A stretch of DNA of 64,000 nt from Bacteroides sp. An322. GTDB taxonomy: Bacteria; Bacteroidota; Bacteroidia; Bacteroidales; Bacteroidaceae. Where the stretch lies: contig NZ_NFIN01000005.1 in the NCBI RefSeq assembly GCF_002161765.1, positions 1 to 64,000 on the forward strand, read 5' to 3'. The translations under genes were made by a program, and so were the position numbers. The notes under the pieces were generated by a model. The model saw nothing but the letters and a program-made list of their open reading frames with translations, was not told the DNA's origin and did no database searches. The number at the start of each line of letters is the position of its first letter. The stretch's first letter is position 1. Below are positions 7,578 through 14,531 of this stretch, in pieces.

Positions 7578-8141
7578 ATGAGACTATTCGGTTATTCAGT
7601 AATGTGCAGCTTGTGCGCATTGATAATGGGGGTTCTGCTGGTGATGTGGCCCGAAGCTGCGATGATTTATCTGGTGATAACGGTCGGGGTATTGTTCCTT
7701 TTGCCGGGTTTGTACGGGATATTCGCCTATTTCGCTTCCCGTAGTCGTGCGGAAGACGGAAGCGGAAGGGCATTCCCTATTGTAGCGTTGGGTAGTGCCT
7801 TGTTGGGGCTATGGCTCATCGTCATGCCTGCTTTCTTTGTCGGCATCCTGATGTATGTATTGGGAGCTTTGCTCGTATTGGGCGGCATCGGCCAACTGAT
7901 GAACTTCATTTCGGTACGGAAGCTCACGGGAAGCGTTCCGGCTATCTTCTATGTCATTCCGGTCTTGCTCTTGCTGGCGGGCATCCTGATTTTAGTAAAC
8001 CCATTCGAAGCCGCAAAAATCCCCTTCATCGTATTAGGCGCATCTTCTATCGTCTATGGTTTGACCGACCTCTTCCGCATCATCCGTTACCGGAGGAAGA
8101 GCAATCAGGTGATAACGGATGTGGAAGTGATAGAGGAGTGA
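7578..8141 (+). CDS. HdeD/DUF308-family membrane protein
   Basis: A 187-residue integral membrane protein with about six hydrophobic segments (around residues 5-22, 27-47, 65-82, 85-105, 120-138 and 143-162). The GALLVLGGIGQLMN and GASSIVYGLTDLFRI pieces are typical of the DUF308 repeat, in which each half ends with G-x-x-x-x-x-x-G-x-x-x-L. It ends with a charged cytoplasmic tail, RYRRKSNQVITDVEVIEE. E. coli HdeD takes part in acid resistance, but the role in Bacteroidetes is not established. It is monocistronic, divergent from trp, and convergent with the next gene, whose stop is eight bases away. Confidence 0.85.
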   Translation: MRLFGYSVMCSLCALIMGVLLVMWPEAAMIYLVITVGVLFLLPGLYGIFAYFASRSRAEDGSGRAFPIVALGSALLGLWLIVMPAFFVGILMYVLGALLVLGGIGQLMNFISVRKLTGSVPAIFYVIPVLLLLAGILILVNPFEAAKIPFIVLGASSIVYGLTDLFRIIRYRRKSNQVITDVEVIEE

Positions 8142-8148
8142 GAAGAGA

Positions 8149-9315
8149 CTAATAGTTCAGCCCGAAAGCCCATAGGGGGATGATGTTGGCGTAACCGTTT
8201 TCGATATCGTCTTTCACGATATATCCCTCTTGTGTACTTTCGATTTGTTTTTGCCCTTTTTTGCGTCCTCCGATTTCGAATACTTTTCCGTTTATTTCGA
8301 AATCGGAGAGGCTGGAACTGGTCACTTCATTCGCTACTCTTGTCTGATTCATAAAAAAGGTTTCCCGCACGTTGCCTATTTCCGCTTGTTCCGGAGCTAA
8401 CGTATAAATCAGGTTCGTGTTGTCAAGGTAAAGTTTTTCTACTTTCCCCAAGCCGCGTATGCCTTCTGTAGTGTCCCTGAGTTGGGCTATCATACCTGCT
8501 TTTTCCATATAAATCAGGTAATTCGGGATGTCATTCCGGCTGATGCCTGTAGCCTCCGCCAGCTTTTGCATGACCGGTTTGAAAGGCACGCTTTTGGCTA
8601 TCACCATCAGGAGGCTTTTCAGTTTCCGTCCCAAAGAGATGTTCGCTTGTATGTGTTGCGGGATATCCGCTTCCATCGTTTGATTGATAACTTGCATCAG
8701 CTCCATTTCGTACTCTTCATCTTTGCCGAAAGGGTAATATCCATTGCGGAGATAATCCTTGAAAAGCGGCAATGGATGTTCGATAGGAAGCATGGCCTTA
8801 TGCGTCACTATTTCCTCAAGGCTATATATCGGTACTTCGATTTGGTGGAACAAATGCAGGTATTCACGGAACGAAAGCCCTTGCATCGTATAAATGGGCA
8901 TCCGTCGGCTCAGGTCGGCAAGTCCTTTGTATATATCAAGAATGGATGATCCGGAGATGACGATTTGCAAATCATCATAACTATCGTAAATTTGCTTCAA
9001 CTCCCTCGACCAACCTTCATACTTATGGATTTCATCGATGAACAGGTGTTTCCCTCCCATTTTGACAAAACGGTCTGCCAATTCCACAAGCTTATGCTCG
9101 GCAAAGTATAAATGGTCGGTGGATACATAGAGCGTATCGGTAGGGTCAAGATGCTGCTTGATGTATTGTAGGAGCATGGTAGACTTGCCCACACCACGCG
9201 GACCGACAAGCCCGAAAGCCCGTCCGTTCCATTTGATTTGGTTATACCGGTACCGGAAGAATCCGGTAGGCGTATGCTTTAATTTCCGGTTGAAAAACTC
9301 ATACAGTTGTTCCAT
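8149..9315 (-). CDS. AAA ATPase with C-terminal DUF4143 domain
   Basis: A 388-residue protein. The N-terminal AAA domain has Walker A GPRGVGKS (residues 38-45) and Walker B LFIDEIH (91-97), with GSSILDI as the sensor region near 145. The C-terminal DUF4143 part, with FEIGGRKKGQKQ near residue 345, resembles a degenerate PD-(D/E)xK fold. Members of this family are abundant in gut Bacteroidetes, are often laterally acquired, and have no agreed function. A -7 box TATATTTG lies on the minus strand at 9343-9336, 21 bases before the start. No obvious partner gene is nearby. Confidence 0.88.
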   Translation of the reverse strand: MEQLYEFFNRKLKHTPTGFFRYRYNQIKWNGRAFGLVGPRGVGKSTMLLQYIKQHLDPTDTLYVSTDHLYFAEHKLVELADRFVKMGGKHLFIDEIHKYEGWSRELKQIYDSYDDLQIVISGSSILDIYKGLADLSRRMPIYTMQGLSFREYLHLFHQIEVPIYSLEEIVTHKAMLPIEHPLPLFKDYLRNGYYPFGKDEEYEMELMQVINQTMEADIPQHIQANISLGRKLKSLLMVIAKSVPFKPVMQKLAEATGISRNDIPNYLIYMEKAGMIAQLRDTTEGIRGLGKVEKLYLDNTNLIYTLAPEQAEIGNVRETFFMNQTRVANEVTSSSLSDFEINGKVFEIGGRKKGQKQIESTQEGYIVKDDIENGYANIIPLWAFGLNY

Positions 9316-9335
9316 AATATTCTATGTTTAGGGAA

Positions 9336-9343
9336 CAAATATA
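9336..9343 (-). promoter_or_regulatory. -7 box of the AAA ATPase gene
   Basis: Minus-strand TATATTTG fits TAnnTTTG exactly. No convincing -33 element stands at the right distance. The transcript leader would be short, about 15 bases. Confidence 0.5.
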
Positions 9344-9436
9344 GCGATTTTGCATCAAAAAAATGCAGAATCCGCTAAAAACTGCACGAAAATGATGCAA
9401 AAAGTGCCTCTCGTTTTCAAATAGAGCCTGATATAC

Positions 9437-9467
9437 TTGACTTCGGGGCTGGGTTGTATTATCTTTG
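9437..9467 (+). promoter_or_regulatory. Promoter of the HU-like gene
   Basis: TTG (9437-9439), 20 bases, then TATCTTTG (9460-9467), an exact TAnnTTTG match. Transcription from about 9474 would include the complete 22-bp repeat array in the 5' leader. Confidence 0.75.
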
Positions 9468-9481
9468 CGGATGTCTCCCTT

Positions 9482-9576
9482 CTACGGTTTCCGTCCCAAA
9501 ACCGTATGTTTTTGGTTCGGAAACCGTACGTTCTTGGTTCGAAAACCGTACGGTTTTGGTTTGGAAACCATAGAAG
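9482..9576 (+). repeat. 22-bp tandem repeats in the leader of the HU-like gene
   Basis: Three 22-base units of the form aaaccgtayg-n-tnttggttygr stand end to end at 9499-9520, 9521-9542 and 9543-9564, with a partial fourth at 9565-9576. They are preceded at 9482-9492 by the inverted form ctacggtttcc. Each unit contains aaaccgtac-like half sites, and unit 3 has the palindrome aaaccgtacggttt. The array lies between the predicted promoter and the start codon at 9623, which suggests an operator or RNA structure for autoregulation by the encoded DNA-binding protein. Confidence 0.8.
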
Positions 9577-9622
9577 TGAGATAGCAGAAAACAGATTGTT
9601 AACCATTAAAAATCACATTATC

Positions 9623-10255
9623 ATGAGTGTACTTTACGATTTCATGCCTTTGCCTTCGAAAGAAAACGATGAAAACGCGCCGCGCCTTTATCCGAAACTG
9701 ATTCCGTATCAGACCGTTTCGTTCAACGAATTAACCCAAAAGATAGCCGCCCATTCCGGGCTGACCAAAGGGAATGTCCTTGCCGTGATGGACGAGATAG
9801 AACATTGGGCAACGCAACTCCTTTCCGAAGGCCGCCGGGTGCAGATAGGCAATATCGGAACGCTTTCCGTTTCGCTGAAAGCCGATACGGAGGTGTACGA
9901 CAAGAGCGAAGTGCATGCCCAGTCCATCCGTTTCGACAAGGTGAAGATGACCGTATCGAAGCAGTTCTCGAAACAATGCTATGGACGTGTGCTTCGTGCC
10001 CCATCGGAAAAGAAAGTAAAGCAAAGTTCGTCCGCCTATTCGGAAAAAGAACGCCTGGCTATGCTCCAGTCGTACTTGGAGACCCACGATTACATCACCC
10101 GCACCGAATACGGAAACCTTACCGGACTCTTGAAATACAAGGCGTGGCAAGACCTGAACAAGTGGGTGGATGCGAAACTGATTGACATAGCCGGTCGTGC
10201 CCCTCATCGGGTTTATGTGAGGCGGAAAGAAGTAAAAGAAAAGGAGGAAAAATAA
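9623..10255 (+). CDS. HU-like (HU-HIG) DNA-binding protein with C-terminal winged-helix-like part
   Basis: A 210-residue protein beginning MSVLYDF, the conserved start of the Bacteroidetes HU-HIG family. Residues 1-125 form the HU-like domain: the segment from LTQKIAAHSGLTKGNVLAVMDEI to the beta-arm region EGRRVQIGNIGTLSVSLKA. Residues 140-205 (MLQSYLETHDYITRTEYGNLTG onwards) look like an added helix-turn-helix module, longer than the usual histone-like protein. The frame is open upstream to 9437, but that part is the 22-bp repeat array, so ATG 9623 is the start. It probably shapes the nucleoid or acts as a regulator. The downstream mini-gene overlaps its stop codon. Confidence 0.8.
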   Translation: MSVLYDFMPLPSKENDENAPRLYPKLIPYQTVSFNELTQKIAAHSGLTKGNVLAVMDEIEHWATQLLSEGRRVQIGNIGTLSVSLKADTEVYDKSEVHAQSIRFDKVKMTVSKQFSKQCYGRVLRAPSEKKVKQSSSAYSEKERLAMLQSYLETHDYITRTEYGNLTGLLKYKAWQDLNKWVDAKLIDIAGRAPHRVYVRRKEVKEKEEK

Positions 10256-10344
10256 TGGGAGCCGTTATTGCATCTGTCATGGTGATAGTGATAGCCATTG
10301 CCAGCTTGGTGTATTTTCATTACCAAGATAAAAAGGAAGCGTAG
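10255..10344 (+). CDS. Small single-pass membrane peptide, translationally coupled
   Basis: A 29-codon frame reads MGAVIASVMVIVIAIASLVY and then FHYQDKKEA. Its ATG shares an A with the TAA of the HU-like gene (TAATG), a classic coupling arrangement, and aaggagg at 10241-10247 sits eight bases upstream. The product is one hydrophobic helix (residues 2-20) with a short charged cytoplasmic tail. I do not recognise a family. A 29-codon frame could arise by chance, but the ribosome-binding site, coupling and clean transmembrane pattern support translation. Confidence 0.6.
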   Translation: MGAVIASVMVIVIAIASLVYFHYQDKKEA

Positions 10345-10395
10345 AAAGCGAAATAAGTTTTGCGGACTGATGCGCTTGTTGAGCCTTCAATGAAT

Positions 10396-10437
10396 AATGC
10401 CCGTACAAGGATGTGGAAGTGCTCTTGTACGGGCATT
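10396..10437 (+). terminator. Stem-loop terminator candidate
   Basis: A perfect 14-bp stem, aatgcccgtacaag (10396-10409)/cttgtacgggcatt (10424-10437), encloses a 14-base loop. It ends the HU-like/mini-gene transcript and faces the convergent STAS-like gene. The following ggtgtgttcttt is only weakly T-rich. Confidence 0.65.
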
Positions 10438-10459
10438 GGTGTGTTCTTTATCGGAGTTC

Positions 10460-10795
10460 TTAAATTGTAGCAAGAAATGCCGAAAGGCTTGCAAAATCAT
10501 GGAACTCCTTTATTTCGGAACTATTGCTAAAGTTTCTTGTGCTTTTACGTCCTTTTTCAACCGCATCAAGCATTGCTTTTATGTTATCAGAAGTGTTTGT
10601 AAACGAAATGTTTTTATGCTCTTCTAATACATTATACAATTCGTCCGTGAATGAACGTGAGATAAAGCAAACTCCGTCAAAATCAAGGACAATTCTCTCG
10701 TTAATGCCATCAATTGCAGAGCGGATTATGTTCGCGTTTGCACGAGAACGGATATCCGTGCTTATTAATTCGGAAATTTTTACGTTATAATGCAT
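10460..10795 (-). CDS. STAS-like DUF4325 protein
   Basis: A 111-residue protein beginning MHYNVKISELISTDI. The central RIVLDFDGVCFISRSFTDELYN is the beta-strand/helix motif of the STAS-like DUF4325 family, with Ser at the position that anti-sigma antagonists have phosphorylated. Relatives commonly accompany histidine-kinase-like ATPases in partner-switching pairs. No kinase is directly adjacent, but a GHKL-type ATPase gene lies 1.5 kb to the right in the AT-rich cassette. Twenty-nine in-frame codons upstream lack conserved sequence, so the ATG at 10795 is preferred. Base composition is lower in GC than on its left. Confidence 0.72.
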   Translation of the reverse strand: MHYNVKISELISTDIRSRANANIIRSAIDGINERIVLDFDGVCFISRSFTDELYNVLEEHKNISFTNTSDNIKAMLDAVEKGRKSTRNFSNSSEIKEFHDFASLSAFLATI

Positions 10796-11169
10796 ATATA
10801 ATACAAAAATCCCATGAAAAACATCCGCTTCCGCTACGATGTTTGTCCATGGAAACAATCTTAACTGATTAACTTGTCGCAAAGGTCACGATTTTTATTG
10901 AGAAATGCAACAATTGTTTGTTGTTTGTTGTAGTTGGATGTTGCAAAGTATTGATTGGTTTCGTGTTTGATAAGTTAAGGGCGTTTTTGACATCTTGATC
11001 GGATGAATAGTTGTTTTTTCTTGGAAAAGAAAAATTTTTTTACTAACTTGCCATAGTATTTTAATGTGTAAGTATTTAGTAGGCGTTAAAATATAATTTT
11101 CAGATGAAAGACTTTTAGTCTATTAATGTTCTGAGAATAAATAATTTTCATACCTAAGAAATAGATAGA
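10796..11169. other. Intergenic region at the left edge of the AT-rich cassette
   Basis: There is no gene and no exact TAnnTTTG box on either strand. A ttgtttgttgtttgttgt tract lies around 10914-10932, a tttttcttggaaaagaaaaa hairpin around 11018-11037, and a short dyad agact-ttt-agtct at 11109-11121, about 50 bases before the WYL gene, could be an operator. GC content falls steadily across the region, marking the left boundary of the cassette. Confidence 0.5.
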
Positions 11170-12180
11170 ATGGCGAATACAAAAGGATATGCTATAAGGC
11201 AAAAAATAATTGATAGATGTCTTCAAAGCGAAAGAGGTTATTCCATTCAAGAAATAATGGATAAATGCAATCTTGAACTTGAAGAAAGAGGACTTCATGT
11301 TGTAACTTCCAAGAACACAATACGTGATGATATATTGGAAATACAAAATACATATTTTATAGATATAGAAACCATTCGTATTGGTAGGAATAAACGCTAT
11401 AGATATAAAGAGCGTGATTTTTCGATATATAACGCTCCTTTAACAGAAAAGGACATCGCCAATTTACAAGAAATCCTTTCTACTCTCAGTATGTTTCAAG
11501 GGAAGCAGCAATTTAAATGGATAGATGAAACTAATCTCCGTATACAATCATCCATGTCATGTCATCCGCAACAAAATTGTCATATAGTTGAATTTGATGA
11601 TAATCCTTTTTTAAAGGGCATCAATTATTTGACCTATTTATTCGATGCAATTCGTTTACATCATGCATTAGAGCTAGAATATAAAAGTTTTAATGCTATG
11701 TCTGCCCAGCACTATGTTATACATCCTTATTATTTAAAGCAATATAATAATAGGTGGTTTATACTTGCGCAAACAAATGAATATAGTACACTTTCAATTT
11801 TTGCTTTGGATCGGATTTGTAGTATAAAGGAAGCTCCTGTACCGTATATTCATAATACAAAATCTAATTTCAAGCAATATTTCAAAGATATTATAGGCGT
11901 TTCAAAACCGTGGGGAGTGTCAGTTGAGGAGATACGTCTATGGGCAGACAAGGATTTACTACCATATATTAAAACAAAACCGATTCATCACTCACAAGTT
12001 ATTCTCGAACAAGATGAAGAAGGAGGAACTATTCAAATTTCGGTTATTCCGAATTTTGAGTTAGAGCAAATGTTATTATCGTATGGAGAAGGTCTAAAAG
12101 TCATTTTTCCGCCGAGCTTGGAAGAAAAAATACGAGAACGGATTAGAAAATCACTAAATAATTATGATAAGTTCAAATAG
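11170..12180 (+). CDS. WYL-domain transcriptional regulator
   Basis: A 336-residue regulator. Residues 1-80 form an N-terminal winged helix (YSIQEIMDKCN, SKNTIRDDI, RYRYKERDFSIY). Residues 160-225 are the WYL domain: LELEYKSFNAMSAQHYVIHPYYLKQ is split here as LELEYKSF and HPYYLKQY, followed by NRWFILA and ALDRI. WYL proteins bind nucleic acid or nucleotide ligands and repress many phage-defence loci (BrxR, CapW). Here the gene is first in an AT-rich cassette and is separated from the next genes by a 67-base gap with its own -7 box, so it may repress the operon that follows. Confidence 0.85.
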   Translation: MANTKGYAIRQKIIDRCLQSERGYSIQEIMDKCNLELEERGLHVVTSKNTIRDDILEIQNTYFIDIETIRIGRNKRYRYKERDFSIYNAPLTEKDIANLQEILSTLSMFQGKQQFKWIDETNLRIQSSMSCHPQQNCHIVEFDDNPFLKGINYLTYLFDAIRLHHALELEYKSFNAMSAQHYVIHPYYLKQYNNRWFILAQTNEYSTLSIFALDRICSIKEAPVPYIHNTKSNFKQYFKDIIGVSKPWGVSVEEIRLWADKDLLPYIKTKPIHHSQVILEQDEEGGTIQISVIPNFELEQMLLSYGEGLKVIFPPSLEEKIRERIRKSLNNYDKFK

Positions 12181-12197
12181 ACTGAACCTATGGCTTG

Positions 12198-12205
12198 TAA
12201 CTTTG
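12198..12205 (+). promoter_or_regulatory. -7 box of the kinase-receiver-zinc-ribbon operon
   Basis: TAACTTTG fits TAnnTTTG and is embedded in the 15-base word gtaactttgccaccg, which occurs identically at the infC promoter (28242-28256). No clear -33 element is seen. It gives the three downstream genes a start separate from the WYL gene. Confidence 0.6.
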
Positions 12206-12247
12206 CCACCGTAAATACAAATGTTAAACTCATAAATTTGATTATCT

Positions 12248-13633
12248 ATGACTGATTTCATTTCTCAAGACGGATTGCAAGTTCAGAATACAAAAGCTTC
12301 ATCTGTACTGTTATCCGCTCAATATCAAAATGTTCGTGATGAAGTTTCTGGCAGAATTTTTCAAGAAAAGGATTTTGCCAAAGATTGGAATTCCATTTAT
12401 GTACATCCTTCTGACTTGGATTATGGGACATCCAAGAAAGGCATGCGGAAGATAACTTCTCCCACGCTTATTATGGCATCGCATAGTCCTATGATGGCTT
12501 TTGTGCTTGCTGGTGAAGATGACCCTGTTTTTATATGTTCTGGATTTAAACGAACACAAACGATAGGTTATACACTCGTGTTTAAATTAAATCCTTGTGT
12601 TTTGCCTGATTATTTATTTTATATGAGCAAATATGAATCATGGGTAGGTATATCAAAAGGCATAGATGTTGACGATAAGTATAAGAAAGCTTATGGAGAT
12701 TCTTTTGGGGGAATTGGTTGGATTAATGTAGGTGAGATTTTTGCTGATGGTATTACAACAGATGTCACATCAGCAGAAACTGTTTTTCGTGATGGATTAT
12801 TCAAAAGTTCTTTGAATATACCTTCAATCATTGTGCAAAAACAACGAATTGCAGATGCCAAATCAATGGAGAAGATGCTTCAGGAAAAGATGGCAGAAAA
12901 GGAACGAAAGTTTCAACAAAAGGAGTGGTTGAATGAGGCTCATATTCGTAATAGTAAACATAGGCTTAGCAATGAAGTAATGCCTATCAGAATGGCTATA
13001 GAGCGTCTGCAAAACTTCTTTAAAAAACATCCTGATGGCGTAAAACTCTCAGATATAATTGGTGAAATTACAAATCAGTCAGTCAACGACTTGCTTGAAG
13101 GCTTATCTTGTTCGGTCAAGAATGTTGAGATTGAAATAGAGAATTTGACAAAAAGCGAACAGGCTGGTGAACCTGAACAAAAATTGAATGTAGCTCATTC
13201 GTTGGATGAATATCTTGATAAAATTGCGTTGAAATATTCGGTGCCTTTTAATATTGAGAAAGTTGGATTTGAGAAGGAACTCAATATTAAGATATCTCCA
13301 AAAGCATTCATGGAGTTGCTTGATAATATTGTAGGCAATGCTGTTAGGCATGGTTTTATCGGAAACAGAAATGATTACTTGTTACAAGTATCTATTGAAG
13401 TGACAGATAATAGGATGTGCGAAATTGCAATTGCTAACAATGGAGAGCCTATGTCAGAACGTGCGCGTACAACATTTTTTGAACAAGGTAGTTTTGCAGG
13501 ACCAACAGGACATACCGGTATTGGTGGGTTTAGAATATATGATATCTGTGACAAAGCGGGCGGAGAAGCTATACTACCTTATAGCAAAGAAGGCTTTCCT
13601 GTTGTTATTTGTGTAAAATTTCCATTAGTTTAA
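12248..13633 (+). CDS. Histidine-kinase-like ATPase fused to an HsdS-like N-terminal domain
   Basis: 461 residues with no transmembrane segment. Residues 30-215 resemble a target-recognition half of a type I restriction S subunit: a DPVFICSGFKRTQTIG stretch, then LPDYLFYMSKYESW, and at the end IPSIIVQKQRIAD, which is like the IPLPPLxEQQRI signature, followed by a coiled coil (200-228). Then comes a dimerisation-helix-like segment with H238 in SKHRLSNEVMPI, and a GHKL ATPase domain with N-box ELLDNIVGNAVRHG (N364), a G1 box altered to IANNGE, and GHTGIGGFRI as G2. It may sense foreign or modified DNA and phosphorylate the next protein. The HsdS resemblance is by eye and uncertain; the kinase part is clear. 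Confidence 0.7.
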   Translation: MTDFISQDGLQVQNTKASSVLLSAQYQNVRDEVSGRIFQEKDFAKDWNSIYVHPSDLDYGTSKKGMRKITSPTLIMASHSPMMAFVLAGEDDPVFICSGFKRTQTIGYTLVFKLNPCVLPDYLFYMSKYESWVGISKGIDVDDKYKKAYGDSFGGIGWINVGEIFADGITTDVTSAETVFRDGLFKSSLNIPSIIVQKQRIADAKSMEKMLQEKMAEKERKFQQKEWLNEAHIRNSKHRLSNEVMPIRMAIERLQNFFKKHPDGVKLSDIIGEITNQSVNDLLEGLSCSVKNVEIEIENLTKSEQAGEPEQKLNVAHSLDEYLDKIALKYSVPFNIEKVGFEKELNIKISPKAFMELLDNIVGNAVRHGFIGNRNDYLLQVSIEVTDNRMCEIAIANNGEPMSERARTTFFEQGSFAGPTGHTGIGGFRIYDICDKAGGEAILPYSKEGFPVVICVKFPLV

Positions 13634-13651
13634 CTTTAAAATATTTTGACC

Positions 13652-14518
13652 ATGATAAAAGTTTTGTGGATAGATGATGAGTGCAAGAATATGTATGGTG
13701 AACTTTCTGTTATGGGGCGTGAGTTCATAGAATACGCTTACGAACAAGAAATAGATATTACACCTATATCTACTTATAAAGAAGGGCTAATCGCTATTGA
13801 GGCACATCCATTAGAATGGTGTGCCGTTATATTAGATATACGTGAACAAAGAGCAGCAACAGGGAATGCTGTAGATGGATATCAAAACGCATACGATTGG
13901 TTGCGTGATTTTCATAATAAGCACAGTCAGGAAGAACCATACATCTTTACTTTGTCAGGTGAAAAACGTTATCATGAGGAAGATTCTCTTATTCGTAAAG
14001 AATCATATTGTAGTAAAAGAGTTTATGACAAAAGTGGCGAAGATTATAAAAAATTATTTGATGACATCCGTAAAGTCGAAGGTATCTCTGATTTGTATAA
14101 GTTACACAAGGAATATACAGACTTATTATGCATTTCAAAATCGTTGGGTGAAAATGCGGATAATAGATTACTCGAAATAATGTACTCAATACTTATAAAA
14201 AAGAATGTAACAGACCCTAAGTTGCTAAATGAAATTCGTAAATACTTGGAGGATTTTGTCATTGCTTTCTTAAAAAACAAGTCATTTTTTCCTGATAAGA
14301 AAAAAACTTTAAATGAATGTTCACAATATATAGGTGATCAAGAAGGTATTCCTGAATACATAAAACGTTCCTTTCATAGTCTGGTCAGAATTGTACAGGA
14401 AGGTTCACATGGGAAAACTACAATTGATAATGATGTCCGCTACGGGAAAGCTCCATATTTGTTACAAAGTTGTTTGTTTGAATTGTTAAATATCATATAT
14501 TGGACTAAAAGCATATAG
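13652..14518 (+). CDS. Response-regulator receiver domain fused to a HEPN-like C-terminal domain
   Basis: 288 residues from ATG 13652; a TTG two codons upstream is less likely. Residues 1-135 form a receiver with acidic pocket D8/D9, phospho-acceptor D62 in AVILDIRE, FTLSG for the switch Thr/Ser, and a Lys near 127 in VYDKSG. There is no DNA-binding domain. The helical C-terminal part (145-288) ends with HSLVRIVQEGSHGK, in which R246 and H253 fit the R-X4-6-H motif of HEPN ribonucleases. The product could therefore be an RNase switched by phosphorylation from the preceding kinase-like protein. It starts 18 bases after that gene. The HEPN assignment is a motif-level inference. Confidence 0.65.
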   Translation: MIKVLWIDDECKNMYGELSVMGREFIEYAYEQEIDITPISTYKEGLIAIEAHPLEWCAVILDIREQRAATGNAVDGYQNAYDWLRDFHNKHSQEEPYIFTLSGEKRYHEEDSLIRKESYCSKRVYDKSGEDYKKLFDDIRKVEGISDLYKLHKEYTDLLCISKSLGENADNRLLEIMYSILIKKNVTDPKLLNEIRKYLEDFVIAFLKNKSFFPDKKKTLNECSQYIGDQEGIPEYIKRSFHSLVRIVQEGSHGKTTIDNDVRYGKAPYLLQSCLFELLNIIYWTKSI

Positions 14519-14531
14519 AGGAGATTGTTAC

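Noticed and set aside
9499-9576. CRISPR-like appearance of short repeats
   Set aside because: Units are directly adjacent without spacers and no cas gene is present.
9355-9606. Minus-strand frame with repeated FRTKN-type residues
   Set aside because: The repeats come from the 22-bp DNA array, not from a protein repeat.
9437-9622. Upstream extension of the HU-like protein
   Set aside because: The extension is the translated 22-bp repeat array and begins at the promoter; the conserved MSVLYDF start lies at 9623.
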